A stretch of 35,264 bases of DNA from an uncultured SAR116 cluster alpha proteobacterium (GTDB lineage: Bacteria; Pseudomonadota; Alphaproteobacteria; Puniceispirillales; Marisalimonadaceae), in NCBI GenBank assembly GCA_902583415.1, contig CACHVW010000009.1, forward strand, positions 1 through 35,264. The letters are read 5' to 3'. The notes beneath the pieces were generated by a model that saw nothing but the letters and a program-made list of their open reading frames with translations, was not told the DNA's origin and made no database searches. The translations under genes and the position numbers were made by a program. This document shows, piece after piece, positions 24,612-32,280 of this stretch (position 1 is its first letter; each line of letters begins with the position of its first letter).

Positions 24612-26084
24612 TTGGAAGATATTATTAAAGGTATTGGGTTATTATTAGAGTTTCAAAATATACTCTTAATTTTATCAGGTGTTTTAATTGGCGTGTTAGT
24701 TGGAGCATTACCGGGTTTAAGTTCTCCTATGGCAATTGCTCTTCTAATACCTTTTACAATTTCTTTAGACCCAGTTGCTGCAATAGCTATGATGGCCGCC
24801 CTTTATTGTGCTGGAACTTTTGGAGGCTCCATTACAGCTATATTAATAAATGCTCCAGGTGCTCCACCAGCTGTAGCAACTGCTCTAGATGGATACCCAA
24901 TGGCAAAAAATGGTGAACCAGGAAGGGCGCTTGGTTTAGCTGCCGTATCTAGTGTTTTTGGTGGAATTTTTAGTCTAATAATTTTTATATTTGCGGCTCC
25001 TCTTTTAGCAAAGCTTGCTCTAGAATTCGGACCAGCAGAATATTTTGGTCTTGCTGTTTTTGCTCTTTCAATGCTTGCATCTATGAGTGGAAAGTCTTCT
25101 TTAAGAAATCTTATTTCAGGACTTGTTGGTGTATTAATTGGCACTATTGGAATTCATCTAACTACCGGTGTAGAAAGATTTACATTTGATATCCCAGATC
25201 TCGAAGAAGGAATACATTTTGTCCCTGTTCTTATTGGTCTATTTGCAGTCAGTGAACTTTTTAAACAATCTGAAAAATTAAATGCTGTAGTTGAAAGAAT
25301 ACAGGCAAAAGCTCTAAGATTGCCTACCTTATTTGAATTGAAAAAACTAAAATATACTATACTTAGATCGTCTGGAATTGGAACCTTTATAGGCATTCTT
25401 CCTGCTGAAGGTTCTACAGTTGCAGCCATAATTGGTTATAATGAGGCTAGAAGATGGTCTAAGGATAAAGATAACTTTGGTAAAGGCTCTCCTGAAGGTA
25501 TAGTTGGACCAGAAGCTGCAAACAATGCCGCTGCAGGTGGGGCTATGGTTCCCACACTTGCTTTAGGAATACCTGGAAGTGGCTCAACCGCTCTTATATT
25601 AGCTGCATTAATTATGCATGGTTTTAGACCTGGCCCTTATTTAATTAGTGAAACACCAGAATTCGTATACGCAATTTTTGGAGCTATGTTAATAGCTAAT
25701 TTAGGATTTTTATTTATTGGCTTAGTAGGTGCAAAATTCTTTTCTCTCGTTGCTTTCATCCCCAAAAAACTCCTTTGGCCGGCTGTATTTATATTTTCTA
25801 TGATTGGTTCTTATTCTTTTGCATCCTCAATGTTTGATGTCTGGGTAATGCTAGCTGCTGGGCTGGCAGGTTATTTTATGGATCGACATGGTTTCTCAGC
25901 AGCTCCACTTGTTATGGGATTAATTCTTGGGAAATTAGTTGAAGAGAGTTTTTCTCAATCAATGATTATTCATGATAACAACTTCTTTGCATTATTAGAA
26001 AGTCCAGTTGTGTTATTATTTTTTGTACTAACATTCTTAAGTTTATCGTCTCCTTTTTGGACAAGATATTTCTCAAAGAAATAA
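24612..26084 (+). CDS. tctA: TctA large permease of tripartite tricarboxylate transporter
   Basis: The roughly 490-residue polytopic permease has about twelve membrane segments. TctA signatures are seen: LVGALPGLSSPMAIALLIPFT near the start, APGAPPAVATALDGYPMAK, and PEGIVGPEAANNAAAGGAMVPTLALGIPGSGSTALIL in the middle. It moves a carboxylate using an ion gradient. I prefer the TTG at 24612, six bases after AGAGGG; the TTG at 24606 would directly abut that site. It is 12 bases after tctB. Confidence 0.93.
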   Translation: MEDIIKGIGLLLEFQNILLILSGVLIGVLVGALPGLSSPMAIALLIPFTISLDPVAAIAMMAALYCAGTFGGSITAILINAPGAPPAVATALDGYPMAKNGEPGRALGLAAVSSVFGGIFSLIIFIFAAPLLAKLALEFGPAEYFGLAVFALSMLASMSGKSSLRNLISGLVGVLIGTIGIHLTTGVERFTFDIPDLEEGIHFVPVLIGLFAVSELFKQSEKLNAVVERIQAKALRLPTLFELKKLKYTILRSSGIGTFIGILPAEGSTVAAIIGYNEARRWSKDKDNFGKGSPEGIVGPEAANNAAAGGAMVPTLALGIPGSGSTALILAALIMHGFRPGPYLISETPEFVYAIFGAMLIANLGFLFIGLVGAKFFSLVAFIPKKLLWPAVFIFSMIGSYSFASSMFDVWVMLAAGLAGYFMDRHGFSAAPLVMGLILGKLVEESFSQSMIIHDNNFFALLESPVVLLFFVLTFLSLSSPFWTRYFSKK

Positions 26085-26103
26085 TTCTATTAGATGTAGT
26101 AAA

Positions 26104-27483
26104 ATGAATAAAATTGAAAATTCTATTGCTGAAACATTTTCAGAATGGGTTCATAAACTTAATGTAAATGATGTACCTGAAGACGTTGTTGATAAATTAC
26201 AACTTATTGTACTGGACTCTTTTGGACTAATGGTTTCTGCTAAAAACGAGCAATACATAAAAAGCCTTATTAATGCACTTCAGGAGAATGGAGATTGCAC
26301 ATTAGTTGGACACAATAAAAAGGTAAATCCATTCAACGCATCTATAATTAATGGTACAGCTATACATGGTGAAGATTTTGACGATACTTTTGAAGGAACA
26401 CCTGTGCACGTAGGTTCTGTTATGGTTCCAGCAATGTTATCTTCGGCTCAAGCTAAAAATTTAGACGGACAAAAATTTTTAAAAGGTTTAGTTGTAGGCT
26501 CAGAACTAATTTGCAGATTAGCTTTGGTTGCGCCTACAGCAGTTCATAGACAAGGTTTTCATCCGACAGCAATATTTGGAGCTTTTGGCTCATCAATAGG
26601 TGTGTCTTCGTTGCTTGGAAATAACATAGATGAAATGAGTTCAGGATTAGGTGTTGTAGGAAGCATGGCTTCTGGAATTATAGAGTATTTAGCTGAAGGC
26701 ACATCTACAAAACGTCTTCACCCAGGATGGGCTGCTGGTTGTGGATGGCAATCCGCTAATTTTGCTAAATCTGGATTTTTAGGACCAAGAACTGTATTTG
26801 AAGGTCAACACGGTGTATTTAATAGTTTTGCTAAAAATAATATTCAACCAGATTTTTCACATATAATTTCAGATTTAGGTAATAGATGGGAATCAAAAAA
26901 TCTTGCTTTAAAGCCTTACGCTTGTGGAACAATGGCACAACCTTTTATAGATTGTGCTATAAAACTAAAAGATAAAATTGATAATGTTGAGAACATAGAT
27001 AAAGTAATAGCTAGCGTTGGTGAGGGAACAGTGCACAGGTTATGGGAACCGTTAAAGGAGAAACAGAGTCCATCCACTGCTTATGGCGCAAAATTTTCTG
27101 TTCCATATTGTATTTCAATAGGATTAATCAATGGGTCTGCAGGCTTAAATGAGTTTACTGATAAATGTTTGAAAAATTTAGAAGTGATAAAATTAGCATC
27201 TAAAGTAAATTATGAAATTAATCTAGATGACGAATATCCAAGAAATTATACTGGTAAAATAAAAATAATTATGAAAGATGGGACAATGTATTCTTCGTCA
27301 CAAGAATGTTTAAGAGGTGGCAAACGTGATCCTCTCAGTGCTAATGAAGTTAAAAAAAAATTTGAAGATAATTTAAAGTTTGCAAATGTGAAATCTTGTG
27401 AGATTGAAAAACTATATGATTTTATTAAAAATATTTTTAAATCAGAAAATCTTAATAGTTTAGATGATGTTAACTTTTTTTAA
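26104..27483 (+). CDS. MmgE/PrpD family protein (third of three)
   Basis: The 459-residue MmgE/PrpD protein has NGTAIHGEDFDDTFEGTPVHVG, GFHPTAIFGAFGSS, GTSTKRLHPGWAAGCG, and GPRTVFEGQHGVFNSFA. In the first motif His-Gly-Glu-Asp-Phe-Asp-Asp replaces the more usual HALDYDDTH, and the final Thr-His is Thr-Phe. This suggests a distinct subfamily from the other two copies. It begins 19 bases after tctA, so it is probably co-transcribed with the transporter and acts on the imported acid. The ribosome site is weak. Its stop overlaps the convergent YdjM-like gene by 14 bases. Confidence 0.9.
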   Translation: MNKIENSIAETFSEWVHKLNVNDVPEDVVDKLQLIVLDSFGLMVSAKNEQYIKSLINALQENGDCTLVGHNKKVNPFNASIINGTAIHGEDFDDTFEGTPVHVGSVMVPAMLSSAQAKNLDGQKFLKGLVVGSELICRLALVAPTAVHRQGFHPTAIFGAFGSSIGVSSLLGNNIDEMSSGLGVVGSMASGIIEYLAEGTSTKRLHPGWAAGCGWQSANFAKSGFLGPRTVFEGQHGVFNSFAKNNIQPDFSHIISDLGNRWESKNLALKPYACGTMAQPFIDCAIKLKDKIDNVENIDKVIASVGEGTVHRLWEPLKEKQSPSTAYGAKFSVPYCISIGLINGSAGLNEFTDKCLKNLEVIKLASKVNYEINLDDEYPRNYTGKIKIIMKDGTMYSSSQECLRGGKRDPLSANEVKKKFEDNLKFANVKSCEIEKLYDFIKNIFKSENLNSLDDVNFF

Positions 27484-28489
27484 TTAAATCTCTGCAGTTT
27501 TTTCCTAAGAGCAAATCAAAAAATCTCTTCCATTTTTCTACATAATTACTTCTATTTACAACCCAATCAATATGATCAGTAGCAGGTTTATCTGGATTTA
27601 TTCTAATTCCCCACAACCCGTCAACCTCATTAGGAACTGCTGAATACCTGACATCTGTAATTATATTTTTATCAATTCCTTTTCCTAGATATCCTTGCGA
27701 GAACCAATCAAATCTTTTTATATCTTTGTATTGTTGACTTTTTTTATCAAGCTCTGAAAAGTCATTTAGAATATCAAGTTTTTTAATTTTTGTTCCTTGG
27801 CAGTATTCTGACTTAGCAAATAATCTTACTGCATCAACATAATAAGAACCATCATCTTCATAGATTGTTTTCCATAAAAACAAATTTCCTAGACTTGGTT
27901 TTACTGTAAGATTTTTGCTTTTATGACTCCTTAAATTAGCTATAGACTTTCCAACAGACTCTGCTCGGTTTTCTTGAAAGGCACCAAAGATTAAGTAAAT
28001 AAAAATATATACCATACCAAACAGCGTGATTAATTTATTTTTCATTATTATTGCAAAAATTATACATAAAATTATGGGAATACTTAAAAAAGGATCAACC
28101 ACTGATATGTAATTCCAAGAAATTCTTTCATCAGAAAATGGCCATAAAAGCTGTGTCCCGTAACTTGTGCAAGCGTCTAATAATCCATGTGTAGCATAAC
28201 CAAGAAAACTAAAAAGATAAGTTTCACCCCAACTTAAATATTTTTTAAAAAGTATTCTTGAAAAGAAAGTTACAATCAAAGCACCTATTGGTATAAAAAT
28301 TAATGAATGAGTAAATTGTCTATGATATTCTAATTTTAATAAAGGATCTGAAGTAGATCTAATGAAAATGTCTAGGTCAGGAGCCATACCTGCACAACAA
28401 CCAACTATTGAACCGAAAACAATTTTTTTTTTATTTGAGATTGTTTGAGCAAAAATTGCACCAAATGCGCCTTGAGTAACAGGATCCAT
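27470..28489 (-). CDS. YdjM-like inner-membrane protein (DUF457, metal-dependent hydrolase family)
   Basis: The protein of about 339 residues has an N-terminal membrane domain with the DUF457/YdjM motifs: DPVTQGAFGAIFAQ, GMAPDLD, HRQFTHSL and HGLLDACTSYG. These His and Asp residues in membrane-proximal motifs are the putative metal site. About four to five further helices follow, then a soluble C-terminal half of about 150 residues rich in charged residues. The ATG at 28489 begins the conserved motif; a TTG four codons earlier is in frame. Family members lie under SOS control in E. coli, and the molecular function is unknown. It is unrelated in theme to its catabolic neighbours. Confidence 0.85.
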   Translation of the reverse strand: MDPVTQGAFGAIFAQTISNKKKIVFGSIVGCCAGMAPDLDIFIRSTSDPLLKLEYHRQFTHSLIFIPIGALIVTFFSRILFKKYLSWGETYLFSFLGYATHGLLDACTSYGTQLLWPFSDERISWNYISVVDPFLSIPIILCIIFAIIMKNKLITLFGMVYIFIYLIFGAFQENRAESVGKSIANLRSHKSKNLTVKPSLGNLFLWKTIYEDDGSYYVDAVRLFAKSEYCQGTKIKKLDILNDFSELDKKSQQYKDIKRFDWFSQGYLGKGIDKNIITDVRYSAVPNEVDGLWGIRINPDKPATDHIDWVVNRSNYVEKWKRFFDLLLGKNCRDLIKKS

Positions 28490-28536
28490 AATATAAACCA
28501 AAATTATTAAATGAGCTATCTATACACTAAGTTTTC

Positions 28537-28565
28537 TTGACTGTTTATATTTTTTTCATTTAACA
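28537..28565 (+). promoter_or_regulatory. possible sigma70 promoter for the Baeyer-Villiger gene
   Basis: TTGACT at 28537-28542 is followed after 17 bases by TTAACA at 28560-28565, 28 bases before the ATG at 28594. The -35 is near consensus and the -10 weak. It sits in the 104-base divergent gap between the YdjM-like and monooxygenase genes. Confidence 0.4.
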
Positions 28566-28593
28566 TATTCAATTAATTACAAGAGATCATTTA

Positions 28594-30210
28594 ATGAACC
28601 AAATTAACTTAATTAATAAAGAATATGACGTCATAATTGTTGGTGCTGGGTTTTCAGGATTATATCAATTGATATGTCTTAGAGATCAACTTGGTATGAA
28701 TTGTCTTGTTATAGAAACAGGAGACGATGTTGGTGGTACATGGTATTGGAATCGTTATCCAGGAGCAAGATGTGATACTGAAAGCCACGCCTACTCTTAT
28801 TATTTTTCAGACGAATTGTTAAAAGAATGGACATGGTCAGAGCGATATCCGGGTCATGCTGAGATTAGAAGATATATGAATTTTGTTGCTGACAAATTTG
28901 ATCTTAAAAAAGATATTTTATTTAACAACAAAGTAACAAGTGCTCAATATAATGAAGATAAAATTTGTTGGGAAATCACAACCAACAATAAAATAAATTT
29001 TAGGTGTAGATTTTTAATTACGGCAGTTGGATGTTTATCAAATGCAAATATTCCTCAAATTGAAGGATTAGAAAATTTTAAAGGTAAATATTACCATACA
29101 GGCAATTGGCCAAAAAATGGTGTTTCATTTGTTGGTAAAAAAGTTGGTCAAATTGGAACAGGTTCTACTGGAATACAAGCAGTGCCAGTTATTGCTGAAG
29201 AAGCTAAGCATTTAACAGTTTTCCAAAGAACGGCAAATTATAGTGTACCTGCAAGGAATAAACCTCTAACTGAAAATTTCAAAAGCCATGTTAAAGAAAA
29301 ATTTAAGTATTACAGAGAATTACTTAAAAAAACACCTAATGGACACCCTTTTGAAATATCAGATCGTCTTGTTGCTGATTTTGAAGAAAAAGAAATACAA
29401 GAGATTTATGAAAAAGCATGGGAAAAAGGTGGTTTACAGTTCAGAGGATCATTCAGTGATTTAGTTACTAATGTTGAAGCTAACAAAACAGCCTCAGATT
29501 TTATAAAAAATAAAATTAATAAAATTGTGTTAAATAAAAAGTTTGCTGCAATCTTATCGGATATTGATCACCCTTATGCAGGTAAACGTCCACCAATAGA
29601 CAGTAACTATTTTGAAACCTATAACAGAAAAAATATTAATCTTGTTGATATTAGAAGTAATCCTATTACACACATAAATGAAAAAGGAATTCAAACTGAA
29701 AAAGAACATTTTGATCTAGATATTATTGTTTTTGCTACGGGTTATGATGCGATGACTGGGCCACTACTGAATATGAATATTACAGGCAAAAATAATTTGA
29801 AACTAAGTGAAGCTTGGAAAGATGGACCAAAAACATTTTTAGGACTTCAAATACCAGGTTTCCCAAATATGTTTACAATTACTGGACCAGGTAGCCCATC
29901 TGTTCTTACAAATATGCCTATAGCTATTGAGCAACATGTTGAATGGATTAGGGATTGTATAGATTTTATGAATAAAAAAGAACTTACTACAATAGAAACT
30001 GATACTAAATCAGCAGAAGAATGGGGAAATGAAGTCAACAATGTTGCAAACAAAACTTTACTACCTACCGTAAAGCATTCTTGGTATCTAGGTGCAAATA
30101 TTCCAGGTAAACCTCAACTTTTCATGCCTTATGCTGGTGGACTACCCAGATATAGAAAAACGTGTGAAAATATTAAAAATAATAATTACAAAGAGTTTAG
30201 TTTAAATTAA
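28594..30210 (+). CDS. Baeyer-Villiger flavin monooxygenase
   Basis: The 538-residue class B flavoprotein has an FAD site GAGFSG at 17-22, GGTWYWNRYPGARCD at 47-61, and the Baeyer-Villiger fingerprint FKGKYYHTGNWP at 162-173, matching F-x-G-x3-H-T-x2-W-P. An NADPH site GTGSTG lies at 188-193, then FQRTANYSVPARN and a late FATGYD. Length and motifs fit cyclohexanone/phenylacetone monooxygenases, which insert oxygen beside a ketone to give an ester or lactone using NADPH and O2. AAGAGA precedes the ATG. It converges, 3 bases apart, on the pob/pca gene set. An aryl-ketone substrate feeding hydroxybenzoate breakdown is an attractive but untested idea. Confidence 0.93.
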   Translation: MNQINLINKEYDVIIVGAGFSGLYQLICLRDQLGMNCLVIETGDDVGGTWYWNRYPGARCDTESHAYSYYFSDELLKEWTWSERYPGHAEIRRYMNFVADKFDLKKDILFNNKVTSAQYNEDKICWEITTNNKINFRCRFLITAVGCLSNANIPQIEGLENFKGKYYHTGNWPKNGVSFVGKKVGQIGTGSTGIQAVPVIAEEAKHLTVFQRTANYSVPARNKPLTENFKSHVKEKFKYYRELLKKTPNGHPFEISDRLVADFEEKEIQEIYEKAWEKGGLQFRGSFSDLVTNVEANKTASDFIKNKINKIVLNKKFAAILSDIDHPYAGKRPPIDSNYFETYNRKNINLVDIRSNPITHINEKGIQTEKEHFDLDIIVFATGYDAMTGPLLNMNITGKNNLKLSEAWKDGPKTFLGLQIPGFPNMFTITGPGSPSVLTNMPIAIEQHVEWIRDCIDFMNKKELTTIETDTKSAEEWGNEVNNVANKTLLPTVKHSWYLGANIPGKPQLFMPYAGGLPRYRKTCENIKNNNYKEFSLN

Positions 30211-30213
30211 AAT

Positions 30214-30690
30214 TTAACCATCTCCTGAGTTTTTAATTACATTAATTTTAGTTCTAATTTTTTTCATTCTCTCTTCAAGTTCATTTTTCTTAGGAGGGTT
30301 CTTTGAGTCTAATTGATCTAAAAGGTTAGAAATTTCATTTGCTAATTCGTTACTTTGTTTGTTTGAATCTAAGAGCCTCAACTGAGTCTTTCTTATTAAA
30401 GCTCCCAAAATGACATTCGATTTAATGATTTCTTTAAAGTAAGATTTAGGTATTATTTTTGTAACTAATTTTTGAGTACATACCTTAGCAGTTACAGTTC
30501 TTGGAACATTGAGTAAAATTGAGGTCTCTCCAAATATTTCTCCCATACCTAGTCTATTCAGTTTTAATCCATCCTTTGTTTCAATGTTGACATATCCCTC
30601 TAAAATTAAATATGCTTCTTTTGGATCACCTCCCACTTCGTAAATTATTTCACCGGGTTCCCAAATTATTGACTTACCATTTTCTTGCAT
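30214..30690 (-). CDS. stand-alone cyclic-nucleotide-binding domain protein
   Basis: The 158-residue protein carries one cNMP-binding (Crp-type) beta-roll at residues 8-110: PGEIIYEVGGDPKEAYLILEGYVNI, then GEIFGETSILLNVPRTVTAKV, the phosphate-binding-cassette pattern (GE...R-T). After it comes a charged helical tail of about 50 residues (LANEISNLLDQLDSKN, ELEERMKKIRTKI), perhaps a coiled coil. No helix-turn-helix or catalytic domain is present, so it is not a Crp transcription factor. It may gate a partner protein. The ATG at 30690 has AAGGA seven bases upstream. It is last in the minus-strand pob/pca series, 27 bases after the microprotein gene. Confidence 0.87.
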   Translation of the reverse strand: MQENGKSIIWEPGEIIYEVGGDPKEAYLILEGYVNIETKDGLKLNRLGMGEIFGETSILLNVPRTVTAKVCTQKLVTKIIPKSYFKEIIKSNVILGALIRKTQLRLLDSNKQSNELANEISNLLDQLDSKNPPKKNELEERMKKIRTKINVIKNSGDG

Positions 30691-30719
30691 CAAATATTCC
30701 TTTAAATATTATGATTCAA

Positions 30720-30902
30720 TTATTGTACAGGAATAGCCAAAGGCTCCATCCAAAAGATATATCCATAAAAAATTAAATAACAATAGAATAACCCATAAGC
30801 CCACCATGGCTTTGGTTTAAATGATTTACTTCTTTCATCAATTTCTTCCAATTCTTCTTTATAGTTTTTGTAGTAATTCATCATAAAATTAGATCTACCC
30901 AA
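30720..30902 (-). CDS. small single-pass membrane protein, unknown function
   Basis: The 60-residue protein has a charged, tyrosine-rich N-terminal half (KNYKEELEEIDERSKSFKPK) and one hydrophobic, aromatic segment at about 34-52 (WAYGLFYCYLIFYGYIFWM). It should be a single-pass inner-membrane microprotein. A TTG at 30902 with GGAG seven bases upstream is the best start; the two in-frame ATGs at codons 7 and 8 lack a ribosome site. It lies between pcaG and the cyclic-nucleotide-binding gene in the same direction. I do not recognise the family. Confidence 0.65.
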   Translation of the reverse strand: MGRSNFMMNYYKNYKEELEEIDERSKSFKPKPWWAYGLFYCYLIFYGYIFWMEPLAIPVQ

Positions 30903-30927
30903 TTAACTTCTCCACATTAAATTATAT

Positions 30928-31515
30928 TTATACATCAAAAAAAACTGTTTCTTTATCTCCTTGTAAAAATACATCAAAAATATAAAGATTTTTTTTAATC
31001 TTTTTTGCTACAAGGCTGTGAATATTTCCTTTATTATTTTTTATCATAGATAAAATTGGATCGTTTATCAAATCATCACCTTCAAAGTATATTCTGGTAT
31101 TTAAAGTCATATTTAGACCTCTAGACGAAATTGATAAACAAATATGTGGGCTTTGATTTTTCCCATTAAGATTTTGAACTTGTCCAGGTTTAACTGTAAA
31201 TAACTTAAATTGTTTTGTTAATTTATCTGGAATAAATCGTGCAAACCCATTGTCTTCAAGAAATTGGCCATTTTCGTCACATTGCCAACTTTCTAGCATC
31301 ACGTCGTCTAATGCAATACCATTTCCATCAAAGACTGAACCTTCGACAGTTATCATTTCAGTTTCATTTTTATTTTTATTTTTAAATGGCACCTCACCCA
31401 AATCATTTTTATATAAATTATTTATTTTTATTTTATTTGGCATGCAACCTATATGAAGAAATGGACCAGCTGTTTGAAAAGGAGTTTCATCAAGAATATT
31501 TTTAGAGTTTTTCAA
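30928..31515 (-). CDS. pcaG: protocatechuate 3,4-dioxygenase alpha subunit
   Basis: The 195-residue subunit begins near DETPFQTAGPFLHIGC, the PcaG opening. The intradiol dioxygenase beta-sandwich follows: VEGSVFDGNGIALDDVMLESWQCDENGQ, GFARF, FTVKPGQ and IYFEGDD. As in other alpha subunits, the iron-binding Tyr and His set is not present; PcaH supplies it. I place the start at the TTG at 31515, one base after the pcaH stop, with AAGGG upstream. A TTG at 31542 would overlap pcaH by 26 bases. With PcaH it opens protocatechuate to 3-carboxy-cis,cis-muconate. Confidence 0.92.
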   Translation of the reverse strand: MKNSKNILDETPFQTAGPFLHIGCMPNKIKINNLYKNDLGEVPFKNKNKNETEMITVEGSVFDGNGIALDDVMLESWQCDENGQFLEDNGFARFIPDKLTKQFKLFTVKPGQVQNLNGKNQSPHICLSISSRGLNMTLNTRIYFEGDDLINDPILSMIKNNKGNIHSLVAKKIKKNLYIFDVFLQGDKETVFFDV

Positions 31516-31516
31516 G

Positions 31517-32242
31517 TTAAAGCCCTTCTTGTCTATTTTCAAAGTATGTTTGTTTTACTCCTCTTAACACAATATCAAATTTGTAAGCTAATATGTTTTG
31601 AATGTTTGATCGCGAAGTATCTAATTTTCCAACTAAACTCTTTTTTGCTTTCTCATCCGCAATAGAATTTACCATTGGACATAGGTTTATCAGTGGATCA
31701 CCTTCAAAATACATTTGTGTAATTAACCTTTGTCCAAAGCTTTCCCCAAATATTGAAAAATGAATATGCATTGGTCTCCACTCTATTCCACGATTTGGAT
31801 AAGGGTATGGTCCAGGTTGAATAGTTAAAAATTCGTAGGAGCCATCTGATGAAGTTATAGAACGCCCACAGCCTGAAAAATTAGGATCAATGGGTGCAGG
31901 ATTTTTATCGTCCTGATGTAAATATTTACCAGCAGCATTAGCTTGCCAAATTTCTATTAACGCACCTTTGATTGGATTGGAAAATTGATCGGAAACAGTT
32001 CCATGGACAATAATTTTATGACCAAGCGGGGACATTTTTTTTTTGGAAAAATTTAATGTAAGATCATTATCTAACTTACCTATAATTTTTTTATTAAATA
32101 TTGGCCCGAAAATCTCTGAATTATTGGATGGTATTGAAAATTTTTTTTTCTTTGGAGCCCTAAAAATACTAGATTTATAATCAGGAAAATCTATTTCTGG
32201 TTGTTTTTTATAATTTCTTTTTACTAATGATTTAACATTCAT
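31517..32242 (-). CDS. pcaH: protocatechuate 3,4-dioxygenase beta subunit
   Basis: The 241-residue subunit carries the Fe(III) site: Tyr107 (AAGKYLH), Tyr146 (PGPYPYPN), His159 and His161 (WRPMHIHFS). The spacings of 39, 13 and 2 equal those of the Pseudomonas enzyme (Tyr408, Tyr447, His460, His462). Other family marks are IEIWQANAAG, DPNFSGCGR, RLITQMYFEGDPL. It performs the intradiol ring cleavage of protocatechuate with O2. The gene is 38 bases after pobA, whose product makes its substrate, and pcaG follows one base later. Confidence 0.96.
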   Translation of the reverse strand: MNVKSLVKRNYKKQPEIDFPDYKSSIFRAPKKKKFSIPSNNSEIFGPIFNKKIIGKLDNDLTLNFSKKKMSPLGHKIIVHGTVSDQFSNPIKGALIEIWQANAAGKYLHQDDKNPAPIDPNFSGCGRSITSSDGSYEFLTIQPGPYPYPNRGIEWRPMHIHFSIFGESFGQRLITQMYFEGDPLINLCPMVNSIADEKAKKSLVGKLDTSRSNIQNILAYKFDIVLRGVKQTYFENRQEGL

Positions 32243-32280
32243 GCTTTTACCTAAGTTTTAAGAAATGTATTTTATTAGTT

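Noticed and set aside
24803-25429. Minus-strand frames opposite tctA
   Set aside because: They mirror the Gly/Ala-rich TctA codons and have no independent support.
30214-30690. Crp/Fnr transcription regulator for the pob/pca genes
   Set aside because: The cyclic-nucleotide domain is followed only by a charged helix; no helix-turn-helix is present.
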